From positions 7,805,946 through 7,869,945 of the forward strand of contig NC_088654.1 of the NCBI RefSeq assembly GCF_964019385.1: a DNA stretch of 64,000 nucleotides. Direction: 5' to 3'. Position numbers and translations under genes: made by a program. The notes beneath the pieces were generated by a model. The model was not told where the DNA came from, searched no databases, and saw only the letters and a list, made by a program, of their open reading frames with translations. Source of the stretch: Sycon ciliatum. Its lineage: Eukaryota; Porifera; Calcarea; Leucosolenida; Sycettidae. Positions 1 to 36,508 of this stretch are shown piece by piece (the stretch's first letter is position 1; each line of letters begins with the position of its first letter).

Positions 1-15
1 CCAACCGAACTAGCT

Positions 16-18
<3 letters not shown>

Positions 19-68
<50 letters not shown>

Positions 69-235
69 ACACACAATCGCACAGACAGATGCTTACATGA
101 TCTATCAGAACAATGCGAACACACACACACACACACACGTACACACACACACACACGTATACACACACACACACGTACACACACACATGTGCAGACACGT
201 GCAGACACACACGCACACACGTACACAAAATCACC
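19..235. repeat. (CA)n microsatellites at the left edge
   Basis: Two CA-rich tracts (19-66 and about 119-227) stand just beyond the donor of the last LRRC40 exon in the window. Confidence 0.95.
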
Positions 236-240
236 CTTAC

Positions 241-14060
<13,820 letters not shown>

Positions 14061-15549
14061 TTTGTTGCTATATTATTATTCACTACAGTGAGTGGGCCTG
14101 GCCTGGTCAGTTTCTCTTGCTAAAGACGGTCTGGAAATCGTCTGGAAACGAAGAAAGAAGGGTGGAATTTCTTTTTTGTTCTGCACGAACTAACATTTTT
14201 GTCTGTGTCTCCGCCGAAGGTTTTTCAAACCAATCCGTCGTAGACCGCGCGAAGCATGACATCATTGACATGCACGTGGCACAGGGATTTTCCTGACGTC
14301 AGCAATGACGAGTTGTTCTGGCAACAGTGCGCCGTGCACCTGTCCGGCGATGAACAGTCACCGAAACGGAAGGGTGGAAGCCTGGAAGGCGGTACGTAGA
14401 TCTACGTGGCCTTGGCGAATGCTAGCTAGCTAGCAGCGTACAAACTATTAGTATTATTACTAGTCTGACACTTGTTTTTCGATTTTGACAGCATACTTGT
14501 ATTGGCGGTATCAGGCACTTCCTTGTGCTTGATTTCTTTATCCACAAGGTTTTTTGTACACAACTGATATCAGATCATGACTGTACATCATGTATGCGAG
14601 TCTGGAGGTGACTGTGAGTGAGCGAAGTGGCCAGACTGCCTCTGAGAACCATCATTCTATGTAGTATTCCTGTGGAGAGGCGCGCTAGGATTATTACAAA
14701 GTCAAAGAAGGGTGGATTCGGGACTCTGTGACCCCGGGCCGGAGCAGAGCAGGAAGTGGTGAGAAGTGGTTCACTCCCTTCATCGATCATCTACGAACTC
14801 AGATCAGCTGAGCTGAGCTGGAGCCGGATGGGACCATCATATTCATAACGAGATTAAAGTCATGATTCTGCTCTATAGTCTAGATCTGCAGTGCCAACAC
14901 TGCCAACAGGAGATGATGACGTGCAAAGACAAGTGACAGATGAAGTGAGACTCCAAAGCAGGAGTAACAGCCGAGACGCATGATAGAAAGGAAAAAACTG
15001 TCTTGCGCAAACAAGTCACAAGTGCTCAAAAAATCGACGCTCGATCCGACCTCGACCTCAGGCTCAGCCTCAGGCTCAGGTCCGACTGAGCGCGTTGATC
15101 TACGTGCGACGTGTCTGGGCACCAGATGCCTTCACTTCACTTCAGTCAAACAGCCAGTAGATCTACAGTCATGTCATGCAGTGTATCTACCCTCGCGGTC
15201 ACCAGCTCCACTTCTACTTTTCTAGTTATACCTCTTTGCAGCAGGCCATGCATGTGACTTCTGACTCCTATGTGAATCGTGATAAATGGAAACAATCATC
15301 TACAGTCAGTATTTGGAAAGAATGAATTGTGCGCACAATCCCAACAATCCAGCAAAATAATCTAGCTTGATTTCTTCGCCGATTGCAGTGCAACTCGCTA
15401 GTCAGATACTAATAGCCGCTTGGAGAACGCGGCATGTCCCCACGATGGATATAAAAAGGCAACACGAGCCCGATTTCGCTCTCAGGTAGCTGCTTTTAAA
15501 AGTGTTACAGCATCGAAGGGACAATCATTAATTTTGTGAGCAGTCCGGG
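14061..15549. promoter_or_regulatory. Shared upstream region of divergent LRRC40 and AGC kinase genes
   Basis: The LRRC40-like start codon (14060, minus) and the kinase start codon (15550, plus) face away from each other across 1489 bases. No coding region, clear repeat or mobile element was seen between them. A sequence like TATAAAA stands at about 15451-15457, roughly 95 bases before the kinase ATG, and could be its core promoter. An AGCT-rich short repeat lies at 14420-14432 and 14805-14820. The region probably contains both promoters; how much is transcribed 5' UTR cannot be told from sequence. Confidence 0.5.
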
Positions 15550-26750
<11,201 letters not shown>

Positions 26751-28389
26751 CAGCGTCGCTGTCAGCAAGTACTGCGTTGAGTCTTGGTATTTTGAATCAT
26801 GAAAACTACCCAAGAGGTACCACCGGGGAAACTAGGGGCTTAGTTGTTGAATTACAACATGTATGCCCCGTGCTTTGTGTGCAGCGTGTGTTCTGCGCTC
26901 TGCCCATCATATGAGCTGGCATTGATCACTCTAGCTGGGATATAAGAGCCACTGCCGCTGTGCATACTGACACTACAGATACGTGGCAGTGGTAGTTCCA
27001 CCGGAGCCCGGCCGGCTACTCAGCGACCCGTGGCGGTGCCGATGCCTGGCTTCGGAAACGAGTGCATTACATTGCGCTCCGCAGTGCCGCTCGTTCACTA
27101 GACGAATGGCAGCATGCATTGTTCCTTGCCTGCAGCAACAACACTAGCTTGACGGCTTGACATGCTCGTTTCCAAACATAACCAGTGTAAGTACGAGAAG
27201 AAATTCCAACTGTCCGGCCTGACAATCTATTCATTTCCGTAAACTCTTCAGAGTTATGAAATTGCAACTGTCCGTAATTCCGCTTGTGCGCGATTGGAGT
27301 TTGTAGAGTGGTTAAACTTCGGCACCATGTCCACTGGGTCTGACATTCTTTTCTCTTTGCATCCGCCGTAACAACTTTCTGTTTTGAATGCGAGCCTGTA
27401 CTATATGGCTCGCCGTTTCCAGTTATTTCATCAATCATATTTACAATATGGTATTACATAGTGTGCCTTAGTAGTGAAGCACTTGTTTTTAGGTCCCCGA
27501 GATGCCTGTCACTAGATATACTGGTGTCTGACGGTGAGATTCGGCCGCGTGCCGGAAGGTCTAGGTGAAAGCTGGTCTTCTTGCATACCGGTAGCCGCAA
27601 CAACGCCTTTGCAGTTCGCGGTGCGTTTCATTGTTACTACATTTTACGTAAAAAAACGCGTGTATTCATTTTCTTGATCGCCTACACGGCATTGCTGGCA
27701 CAGGTAGTTTTCGTGGACTCTGCTGTGCTCAATCCCGAATCATTTTTCTCGTTTCGACGTGTACCTGATCTTAATTTTTTTTTACAATGATCACAGCTCA
27801 CAGGCAAAGACAACAAAATTGCATAGTGGGAGCATGCATAGTGATTTAATACTTCATTACTAAAGTAACGCCAGTTACTCACACAGCAGCTCTCCGCTTT
27901 CTTCAGCTTTATTAGCCTAACTCCGGCCACGTATTGTGAGAAATGTCACGCGAGTGTGTGTGAAAAGTTCTGAAAACACTGTATGATTGTGAGAAATGGC
28001 AGTACGTGCACCATTCCTCCTGATGAGAGACCACACGTTCCGCTGCAAGTTTCTCTCAACTGTTAACAGCTACACGTAGACTCACGCCACTCATTTTTGC
28101 TATGCTGCTGATCGAGTTTAGAAATCTATACAAACTTACAAAGTTAGGGGAACCCTACCCTCTCGTAGTACATTTTCAACATCATGCACTGCTTCTGCTT
28201 CCTTGTTCATTCCCATGGATAACGTGGGTTTTTATGCAAAAATTCTCGAAAACACGGATGAAAGACAATACATGTAGCGGGGAAAATTGCGCCTCCGTGG
28301 ATTCTCGGTATCGTGTGGGGACAGGAACAAGAAACAACACAATAGACACCCTGAGCAAAAAACGTTATGTTGTATCGGTGTTACCGTAA

Positions 28390-28916
28390 GGCCACCCTTT
28401 GTTAATTCATTGTTTAACGTCCTTTTTTTCGCGAAAAGGTACGCGGGAGGGCGGAAAAAAAACAAAAGCCCATTCCAAAAACTGGAAACCCCAATCAAAC
28501 ATTTTGACCAGTAAAGCATGTGATATATACAATATATCTGGGTCTAACGGCACTTGCAGGCATAGAACAACACTCTTTGATGGTACATTGGAGCACATGC
28601 CTGATGAATCCAACAAAACAGGTACATAGCATGGAGTTAGCATGTCATGAATTCATTACATCTGGATTTTTACTAGGACACACACCGTACGATATTTAAA
28701 AGCCAACAAAAAAAGAAAAAGAACACAAGACAAAGGCATGCCCGGGAGGCAAGATTATAAGTTTAAGGTCATGATCGGCACACTGTGAAACTACACAATC
28801 ATGTATTTACAACTTCGCATATTATTGGTACTACTACTTTCTTGTTTTTTTTTCAGGTCGGAGGCAAAAAGGTAAGCGGGCGCGGACGTTAAACAACGAA
28901 AAAAGAAAGGGTGGCC
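28390..28916. mobile_element. GGCCACC inverted-repeat element, copy 2 (PIF/Harbinger-like)
   Basis: 527 bp, the same family as 12113-12704 in opposite orientation, with GGCCACCCTTT ends and TAA on both sides (28387-28389 and 28917-28919). The two share several hundred bases, including the GCCCGGGAGGCAAG region in complement. It lacks the internal palindrome seen in copy 1. Confidence 0.82.
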
Positions 28917-28968
28917 TAAGGGGAAAAATACCGAGATTTGGGTTCGGCCTTTAGCAAGATGCACTCTA

Positions 28969-29296
28969 CCGTTAAAGTCCGTAAATAAGTACGTATTTAC
29001 TTTCGAATTTAGTGACCGCACCCGTACTAACTTTCGGGCGGGTACTGACTTTCGGGCACGAGCTAACTTTCGGACCTGACTTGTGTGTAGTGGAGAAGTT
29101 GTTGTTGTTGTTGTATACTTTATTTATAGAAGTCATTTTCATGTCGATGTACATGCTACGTGCTGCATGTGCGCACCGTACCGGTACTTATTCCGGGCAG
29201 TATGTTTATCGGGCTTGACTTGACTTCAACAGACAGAGCCAAAAGAATGAAAGGGGTATTTCTTTCGGGCAGGTACTTATTTACGGACTTTTACGG
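28969..29296. mobile_element. CCGTAAAAGTCCG inverted-repeat element, copy 2
   Basis: 328 bp, inverted relative to the copy at 22.8 kb, with TA on each side (28967-28968 and 29297-29298). It carries an extra (GTT)n and a TACTTTATTTATAG segment that copy 1 lacks. Confidence 0.82.
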
Positions 29297-30170
29297 TAAT
29301 TTTAGTACACTGTTGCCATGAGTGTGCATGTAGCTTATAGGTCGTGCGGTATAACCATCTATGGCGCCATATACACGATACAAGGCGAAATGGGCACACT
29401 CTGCGCAATATTTGGCCTAAAAACGTACCGTTTGCAACAACGATAAATCGGCCCCCGTAACGTTTTACTCTGCAGCTTCAACGTTATTTGGGTGATCAAG
29501 GTACGAGAACCGTAAAAAAAAAAGCATTGCCGTCGCTTGCTAAGGGTGTCTAATAGCTTTGATCCCGGTCAGTACGAACGTCCAACCCACAACACAACAC
29601 GATCATGGCACTTTGTCCATTCCTGCTTTTGATTACACACACCTGTCATGTTCTGTAGAGCCACTGCCACAAGGGTCACGTGGGCTCCAGAGGATCATCA
29701 TGCAGAGAGGAAGACGGAGCACGCAGCCTGATGGTGACATCGGAGGTGGTGGGTGAACGAATCACGCGGCTAGGCAGTCGGGCGGGGACCAGTCTTCGAG
29801 CACTGGTGACGACCGCGGTCTTGCGCAGTTCGATATCAGTGGGCACACACAGCACAGTGCGCAGCAACCAATGCCCACGATCCCCGCAGTGGCAAGCCCC
29901 TCGCTGCTCAGCAATCGGCTTGGCCCGCTCAGCCAAATGTGCCCCCCCCCACACACACACACACGCGCGCGCGTGCACACATACACACAAACATTTTTTG
30001 ACACCCGTCGCCGGAGGCAATGATAGCGATGCTACAGCCGAAGCCATAGCAACTTGTGCCGGGATTGCACCATTCAACAGCTTGCAAGGCTGAAGAATTG
30101 ACTGCCACTATTCAGCCTGGTCTACACCACACAGCTATGAAGTGGCTTTTTTTCTGGCCAGTGAATCCCT

Positions 30171-30264
<94 letters not shown>

Positions 30265-30606
30265 CCCGCCAGTTAAGAAGCATTAAAAGTCGTTGATTAA
30301 AAAGACAGTATAATAGCAGAACACCTTCTCAGTTCTCAGTGCACTCAGGCACTAAGGTTAGTTTTCAAATGGCGAAAGCAATAGTAAGCCGACAAAAACA
30401 CAAAAAGGCAACCACAGCGGAAGCAATGGACCCGCCACTGCCAAACTGGACCAGCCGTGAGAGAATACAAAAAAAGTTGGTTCAGTACCGACACGAGATC
30501 TCGCACGACACCCTAGATAAACCGGACACCAATGAGTTTGGAACACTGATGTTTTTTGTTTGTTTGAGAGAAAGAGGGAGAGAGCGAGAGAGAGAGAGAC
30601 ACACAC

Positions 30607-30637
<31 letters not shown>

Positions 30638-30731
30638 AAGGGAAAGACACGCACACACACACATACAAACACAGGGAGAGAGGCACAGAGAGAAAGAGAC
30701 AGAGAGAAAGAGACAGAGAGACAGAGAGCGG

Positions 30732-32702
30732 CTAGGGAAGACCACGTCTGAGAACCGCCTGTTGCATATACTTCGCGCCCAATGCTAGAAGAGACAAGTC
30801 GGAACGAGAACAGCGGTGAATCACGTGCGTCTGCATGGTGGCGACAATCCAGCCACGCGACTGCAGGTAGCTTTGCTGCGCAGCCCAGGGTCCGCCAAAG
30901 ATCGGCGCGATGTCCGGGTAGAGCCACCCGAGAGCCTGTTTATCGGCTTGCGGACGGAACGGATCATTAGAGAACGCCTCGGATGACGACGATGACGACG
31001 ACGACGACCAGGGTGTTTCCCAGGGAGCAGTGGTGCCTTCGTTGGACACTTGTACCGAGCGCGGCTCCGAGAAGAACTTCAGCAGATTGTGCGGCGCGTA
31101 CGTGATGAGCGCCACTGGCACCACGTCGCCAAACACGTGCGCCGTTTCCATGGTGACGTCATGCGGCTCCGGGTACTCGTCGCTCCACGGCACCAATCGA
31201 CCCGACGTGGAGTGCAGCAGAGCGGCAAGTAAAACCGAACCGTGCATGTGAATGCAAGCGTGACAGGAGAAGTTTTGATCGCGCAGCTCCTTGGTGAGTC
31301 TCGTCTTGACGGCGGTCACCCGCGGCATGAGTGATTCAACGCACGCCCTGGCGCTAGGCAGATCCACATGCAGCTGCGGCAGCGCCTGGTGCAGATGATA
31401 CAGAGTCGCTAAGGACAGAGCGTGGACATTCTGCTCCACCCCGTCCCTGATCACTGGCCGGCTGAACATGGGCGAGGCCGACATCGTGCCGCCCTGCTGG
31501 TTGGAGATCGCCTCGACGATGTGCGTGCGGACGGCGCGCGTGACGCGCGATGGGGCGGCATGGCCCAGGCAAGCGTAGGCCCACGCAACCATGACCAGCG
31601 ACGGGAGACTTGCTCCGGCGCTGCAGACGTCCGCGAGCTGCTCTCCGAGGCGATCCAGCAGAGCGGTGGGACACTGAACGCGCAGATTCGCGAACAAGCA
31701 CAGGATCATTTCTGCGCCGGCGACGTCCCGGATCGGATTGTCTGCCAGCACAGACAGCAAATCGTTGGAGAACGCACAGAGCGAGTCGGCGTGACGAATT
31801 CGCAGCAGATCCATTCCCTGCGCGAAGCCAAGAACGCACGCCCATTGTTCGGCCGGATCGGTCATTCTGGAAAGTGCTCCCTCGTTGAACATGCTAGCAA
31901 GCTGGTCCAGTACTCGACTGACGATAGGACTGTCCCGCCAGAATCGTTGATCCTCTATTCGGCTGGCCAACACAGGTAGCAGCTCGGTCAGCAGGTGAAC
32001 GTCACCAACTTGAGCGATATGCAGCGTGATTATCGTCTCCGCCCGGTCCAACAGGACGGTGATCGTGCGCGGCACCCAGCGAAGGTGACGCACCAGGACG
32101 AGAACGTTGCGCACGTCGGCTGCGGTAGCGCTCTCCGCCCTCGCGCCCAGACCCTCCGCGGCCAGCAGTGCCAGCCGAGTCAGGCCGCGGGAATTCCCCT
32201 CCCGCAGTGTGCGCAGCAGCGGGTCGCGCCCGTCGACTATCGTCTGGACGACGTCCCACTCGAAGTACTCGCACACCTTGTCCAGCACACGCTCGCAATG
32301 CTTGACATGCTGGCTGTCCGCGGGAAAATCCACGTCTGGCCGTCGACTGTCGTGTACCAGCAGGCGTGCCAGGTCGTTGCCGCGGAAGCGAGCCTTTGCC
32401 CCGGGCGCCGCTACACCACGCGGAATGGTCCCTGTGTCTGGGCCGTTCCCACAACCAGGGTCGGTGTCCCCGTACTGGGATCTGGGGAGGCTGTCGCTCT
32501 GCATTCGGGTAGAACACGCAGCAGTAGATTTGCCATCTAGGCCGCGTGCCAGTCTACACGCTCCAAGGTACCGATCACCGGATAGGGTATGGAATGTCTG
32601 TCGTTGCTGGCGGCATTGCGGGCTCGCCGTGCAGGTCGATGCCCGACTTAGCGCTGTCGTGCAGCGCTCGAGCACGCCCAGGAGCCTCAGTTTCGCCGCC
32701 AT
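30732..32702 (-). CDS. FASTK/RAP-domain-like protein, probably mitochondrial
   Basis: An intronless frame of 656 residues with GC-rich coding sequence unlike the flanks. The N-terminus (MAAKLRLLGVLERC and an Arg-, Ser- and Thr-rich stretch to about 60) has the character of a mitochondrial presequence. Residues about 130-470 are helical repeats rich in Leu and Ala, with phrases such as LLTELLPVLASRI, LVMVAWAYACLGH and LSLATLYHLHQALPQL; these resemble the FAST_1/FAST_2 region of FASTK-family proteins. The C-terminus resembles a RAP domain: VPVALITYAP, then after a nine-residue Ser run, LGWLYPDIAP and QQSYLQSRGWIVATMQTHVI. FASTK proteins bind mitochondrial RNA and act in its processing or translation; that role is inferred. 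It is convergent with the kinase gene, with repeats between them. The family assignment rests on pattern only; another mitochondrial helical-repeat protein is possible. Confidence 0.55.
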   Translation of the reverse strand: MAAKLRLLGVLERCTTALSRASTCTASPQCRQQRQTFHTLSGDRYLGACRLARGLDGKSTAACSTRMQSDSLPRSQYGDTDPGCGNGPDTGTIPRGVAAPGAKARFRGNDLARLLVHDSRRPDVDFPADSQHVKHCERVLDKVCEYFEWDVVQTIVDGRDPLLRTLREGNSRGLTRLALLAAEGLGARAESATAADVRNVLVLVRHLRWVPRTITVLLDRAETIITLHIAQVGDVHLLTELLPVLASRIEDQRFWRDSPIVSRVLDQLASMFNEGALSRMTDPAEQWACVLGFAQGMDLLRIRHADSLCAFSNDLLSVLADNPIRDVAGAEMILCLFANLRVQCPTALLDRLGEQLADVCSAGASLPSLVMVAWAYACLGHAAPSRVTRAVRTHIVEAISNQQGGTMSASPMFSRPVIRDGVEQNVHALSLATLYHLHQALPQLHVDLPSARACVESLMPRVTAVKTRLTKELRDQNFSCHACIHMHGSVLLAALLHSTSGRLVPWSDEYPEPHDVTMETAHVFGDVVPVALITYAPHNLLKFFSEPRSVQVSNEGTTAPWETPWSSSSSSSSSEAFSNDPFRPQADKQALGWLYPDIAPIFGGPWAAQQSYLQSRGWIVATMQTHVIHRCSRSDLSLLALGAKYMQQAVLRRGLP

Positions 32703-33232
32703 GATAGTGGCTGAGCACCGTCACTTCACCCACACTTGCTTATTGGTCAGCCATTTCTATATCTGCGAACGGCCATCGAAACTGCATTCTGACACAGATT
32801 GTCCGAAAACGCGTTCCTCTTGCTCGAGAAATCCATCTGGCCATTGGCAACTCTTCCCAGGTTACTCACATGCCTGAACAATGGAGAGCTATTGTTTGAT
32901 GATGATTATGTTTCTTGCAGAAACATCTTCCTTTCATTTCAAATCCTACGATTTTATGAGTATTATCGCATTTTTGTCTCAGAGGAAACTATTTTATGAA
33001 CAGGGCCTTTTTTGCACGAGCACACACGTCACGTGTGTCATCAAAGGACTGTACTCTGTAATCTGTATACCAGTAGTCAATGTGTGTAGTATCCATGGTA
33101 TCAAGAGTAGATAAATGTTTATCTACTCTTGGTAGTATCAGTAGTCTGTATTCTGTTGGCACCTATGAATTCAGGGGATGTAATGGCCCACGCCTGGTAA
33201 AAAGAAAAAAGAATGTCTGGCACATACCTATG

Positions 33233-33288
33233 CTATGGATCATCAGGGAGTAGTACAATACCGTATTGTACTACTCCCTGCTATGGAT
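33233..33288. mobile_element. Tiny hairpin with 8-bp duplication, copy 1
   Basis: A 40-bp insert (33241-33280) is mostly a perfect palindrome with 17-bp arms (CAGGGAGTAGTACAATA) and a 3-base loop. It is bordered by CTATGGAT on both sides (33233-33240 and 33281-33288). The duplication fits the hAT pattern nTnnnnAn. Confidence 0.65.
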
Positions 33289-33430
33289 GGCCCACGCGTG
33301 CACGCCTGGTAAAAAGAAAAAGAAAAAAAGAAATCATAACAAAGAAAACTAAAGAAAAAAGAATGTTTGGCACCTATGATGAATTCAGGGGATGGCCCAC
33401 GCCTGGTAAAAAGAAAAAAAGAAATCATAA

Positions 33431-34209
33431 GGCCAAACTAAAGAAGGTGTGTGGTTCGACTCACCCGACCGACCGTACAATTTCAGCCCGACCGTAACTT
33501 TTTTTCGGCGGGCTGTCGTGTGACTGACGTACGTGGACTGAACACGTCCACGTCTACGTGCTGTGCTGCGTGAGTCTGCGCCTGAGTCCATTCAGAAAAA
33601 AATGAACTTCTAGCTTTTGGCCATAAATGGGTCAAACGTTGAGTTTTTTTAGAATTTTTTTCTGCAATCCCATATGGAATCCTCTTCCAATTATGTTTCT
33701 GAAGTTTTTTTGTCCAAAAAGCAAGCCATAGCAAGAATAGGATTTCGGCCAGGTTTTGCCCCAAAAGCACTGAATTGGGAAAAACCATCAAAATCCAGGC
33801 CGTTTGACCCCCGCCTGCAACAGTGCATTCTGCGGTTCGAACCCCAGTTCAGGCACCCTTTTTGGACCCTTTTTCAAATTTCAAAGTTCGCAGCACTGCA
33901 CTGTGTACGATGAAATCACAAAAAATCGCCAAATACGGGAGCTCGCCAGAGCCAGGACCCATTTTTTTATGAATGGACTGTAGTCTGCGGACGCAGGCGG
34001 CTCCTTTTGGACTTGACTTGTAGTTGTACTGCAGTGCAGTGCAGTGAGTGGTACGACTGCTGCCTTGTGCTGGTAGTAGAGTCTACTCGATACGCGTATA
34101 CAGTGTATTTACATGTACTAAAAAATATATTAAAAAAAAAAAATCCGCCCGCCCGCCCGTAAAAAAAATGTCCATGTTAGTCGAACCACACACCTTCTTT
34201 AGTTTGGCC
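33431..34209. mobile_element. GGCCAAACT inverted-repeat element (PIF/Harbinger-like)
   Basis: 779 bp with 31-bp terminal inverted repeats that match exactly by eye (GGCCAAACTAAAGAAGG at each end in complement). TAA lies on the right (34210-34212) and the left flank ends TAA (33428-33430). It contains no recognised coding region. Confidence 0.75.
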
Positions 34210-35862
34210 TAACAAAGAAAACTAACTAGGCCAAAACAAAAAATAGGCTTGTTTCCGGTCGGCAACCCCTCAAAAAGGAGACTCGGTCGGCCGGAATGAA
34301 ACTTTTTTTGGATATTTTATTTTGGTTCCTCAATTGTTGTGGTATTGATGGACAAGAGCACCTACACATGTACATTATACATATATCACGGCAAGGATCA
34401 ATGTCAAAGTTAGTTGACTGCGTACTGACTCACTGTTCTTGTACAGCATGTGGTGTATTCCTGTTTTCGTACATCCTGAGAAATCAAGCAAACAGTTCGA
34501 GTCCTTCCAGCTCCGTTATTCTAGCTCGTATCGACCCCGGAGGTTTTCGAGCCGACAGCTGAGAATCTTTGCTACCTAGTAGGTCTTTTGATTGTGGAAT
34601 TCGGTTGAGATTTGACTGAGTTATGACTCGTTGAGTGCACTTGCACACATGGCATTGCCACCGTTTGTATACATTTGGCACCAAAAAAAAGTTTCAGAAT
34701 TTGGGAAAAAGTGGCCCGGTCGGGCGACCGGAAACAAGGTCATTATTTGTTTGGGCCCTATTAAATTAATAGTAGTGAGGTTTTGCATTCCGAAATTCGG
34801 CAAAAAGATTCGGCACGCGGGAGCGAGGTCGAAAATGCACACGAAGATTCGGAGTGTTTGTTCGGAAAAAGCTCACTTTGCCGAAAATATTTTTCGGATG
34901 CATTTTCTTGTAGAAGAGCGCTAGCGCGTGATTTATTCAAAGAGGTTTCTTATCTCGGCATCGCTTGGCAGGCGTCTTTGGCGACATAGCATCGTCAGCT
35001 ACCTCTGATTGCTCCTCTGTCTCCGCTGCCTGTCGACTCTCTTTCGCCTGGAGTGTCCTCACCGTCATCTGTGTGGCTGAAAAGACTATGGCGACACGCA
35101 TAAAATTTGACTTGGCCATGGAGTTGGTTTTTCTGAGGCGACTGAGGAGGCAGGTTTGGCCCTCGACTCTTTGGGCGATCAAAGTTCGTTGTAATCAGCA
35201 AGAAAAGGAGCACTTGACAGGACGTTGCTGATGCTGGGGCTCACGAAATGAAAACACATCATTTTCGACTTGCAAAACAAACGTTGGTGCGAAAATTCGA
35301 CATTTTGATGTTTGACAAATGACCGAAGAACGCTGTACTGAAATTGGGAATGCAAAACCTCACTAGTAATAGCGAAAACAATACAGCCATATAACAAGAG
35401 TTGAGGGTTAAAGGGGAAGTTAAGGCAAAAATCAAAATTTCACCAGTTGTAGTCTTCGGGGTGCTGAGTCGAATGGTCTTGGTCCGAGGAAGCTGAGACG
35501 CTCCCTTCCTACTTGAATCCCAATCGAACTCGCGCACTTCCACCGAAACTGGGTGACTGCGCCCTACTAGATGGGGATTTGTATGCAAAATGTCACTAAA
35601 AGCGCCATTTCATTCTTATAAAAACACGGATGACCGCGATTGGCCCATATGTTGTAGTCTTTTGGACGCTGAGTCGACTGGTTTTGGTCCGAAAAGGCTG
35701 CGATGCAGCGTTCCTCCTTTATTCCCAATCGAACATGGTTGAACAAGTGGTCACGTGGTCCTGGGTGCCCAAATCACCTGGTCACCACGCCAGCAGGTGA
35801 CAACTTTCACACCAAGGTTCAACTCGAGTTCAACTCGAGTGACAGGACTGCACCCAAAAAAG

Positions 35863-36323
35863 TGTAGCAGTGCGCTACGTAATTCTATACAAAAGTCTGG
35901 ATTCGTGAATTTAGAACTAACTTCGAACGATTGAATCTGGTGTCATAACTAATGTTACTTTGTAGATTACAGAGAGGACAGAAACATTACTGTTCGGCTC
36001 ACAACCAGAGAGAGAGAGATAATGGAAGCAAGGCAAAAGGCAAGGAGCGGCGAATTCTGCTCGCCTGCTGAATACGGTGTACGGTACAACTATACCAAAA
36101 GGGAAGGCCAGCGGCGCACTGGAATCTAGTTGTACACAGCTGTAGTACGCATGCAAATAAGGATAATACGGTGCGGAAGTGAACGGCGCATGCTGATACG
36201 GTAAAGCGGTCGTAATACATATATAAGTGTGACCGCGAGACCGGAGAATTTCATGAAGCCAATAATATGAGAATTTCATTGAAACCGAAGTAAATCAGGT
36301 CATGTGACCGAGAATCCGCTACA
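35863..36323 (-). repeat. 3' LTR of the Ty3/gypsy element
   Basis: 461 bp, same sequence as the 5' LTR. It follows a purine-rich stretch (36324-36336, GGCAGGGGAGTAA on the minus strand) that is the likely polypurine tract for plus-strand priming. Open frames inside both LTRs are coincidental duplicates, not a gene. Confidence 0.93.
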
Positions 36324-36508
36324 TTACTCCCCTGCCAGTGTACAAGCCGGAGGCAGGAAACGATAACTTTGGAAAGGAGAGAAACGGCAACCGCAACGTA
36401 GTAGAAGAAGAAGCGTATAAAGGAAGAAGAAAAAATGAAAACCGCACGGCAACCAGAAAAGGTCCGACATAAAGCCCACGGCGACAAAGAACGGAGGAGC
36501 CCAGCCGA

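Larger units (their letters stand above)
26751..30731. other. Intergenic region between convergent kinase and FASTK-like genes
   Basis: It holds two transposon copies (28390-28916, 28969-29296), a CA microsatellite of about 90 bases (30172-30262) and mixed CA/GA tracts (30568-30735). At 29660-30090 short open frames on both strands (for example GGNDSDATAEAIATCAGIAP) look somewhat gene-like but lack consistent splice borders, so I do not call a gene. Nothing else recognisable. Confidence 0.6.
32703..35411. other. Intergenic region with repeats
   Basis: It contains a perfect 14-bp-arm palindrome (33107-33138), three copies of GCCCACGCCTGGTAAAAAG-like sequence (about 33186, 33300 and 33394), the tiny hairpin at 33.24 kb and the GGCCAAACT element. 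No gene was recognised. Confidence 0.6.

Noticed and set aside
29640..30093. A gene between the kinase and FASTK-like genes
   Set aside because: Frames look partly gene-like on both strands but stop often, are interrupted by a CA repeat, and give no consistent splice chain.
31422..32877. Several long plus-strand frames opposite the FASTK-like gene
   Set aside because: GC-rich coding sequence leaves open frames on the other strand; none shows a domain, and the minus-strand frame is longest and structured.
33107..33138. Perfect palindrome CAAGAGTAGATAAA-TG-TTTATCTACTCTTG as a third tiny transposon hairpin
   Set aside because: Its ends differ from the CAGGGAGT hairpins and no clear flanking duplication was found, so it is only noted as a palindrome.
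35917..36279. A 120-codon frame present twice (also 40630-40992)
   Set aside because: It lies inside the two LTRs, antisense or incidental to the promoter region, and is duplicated only because the LTRs are.
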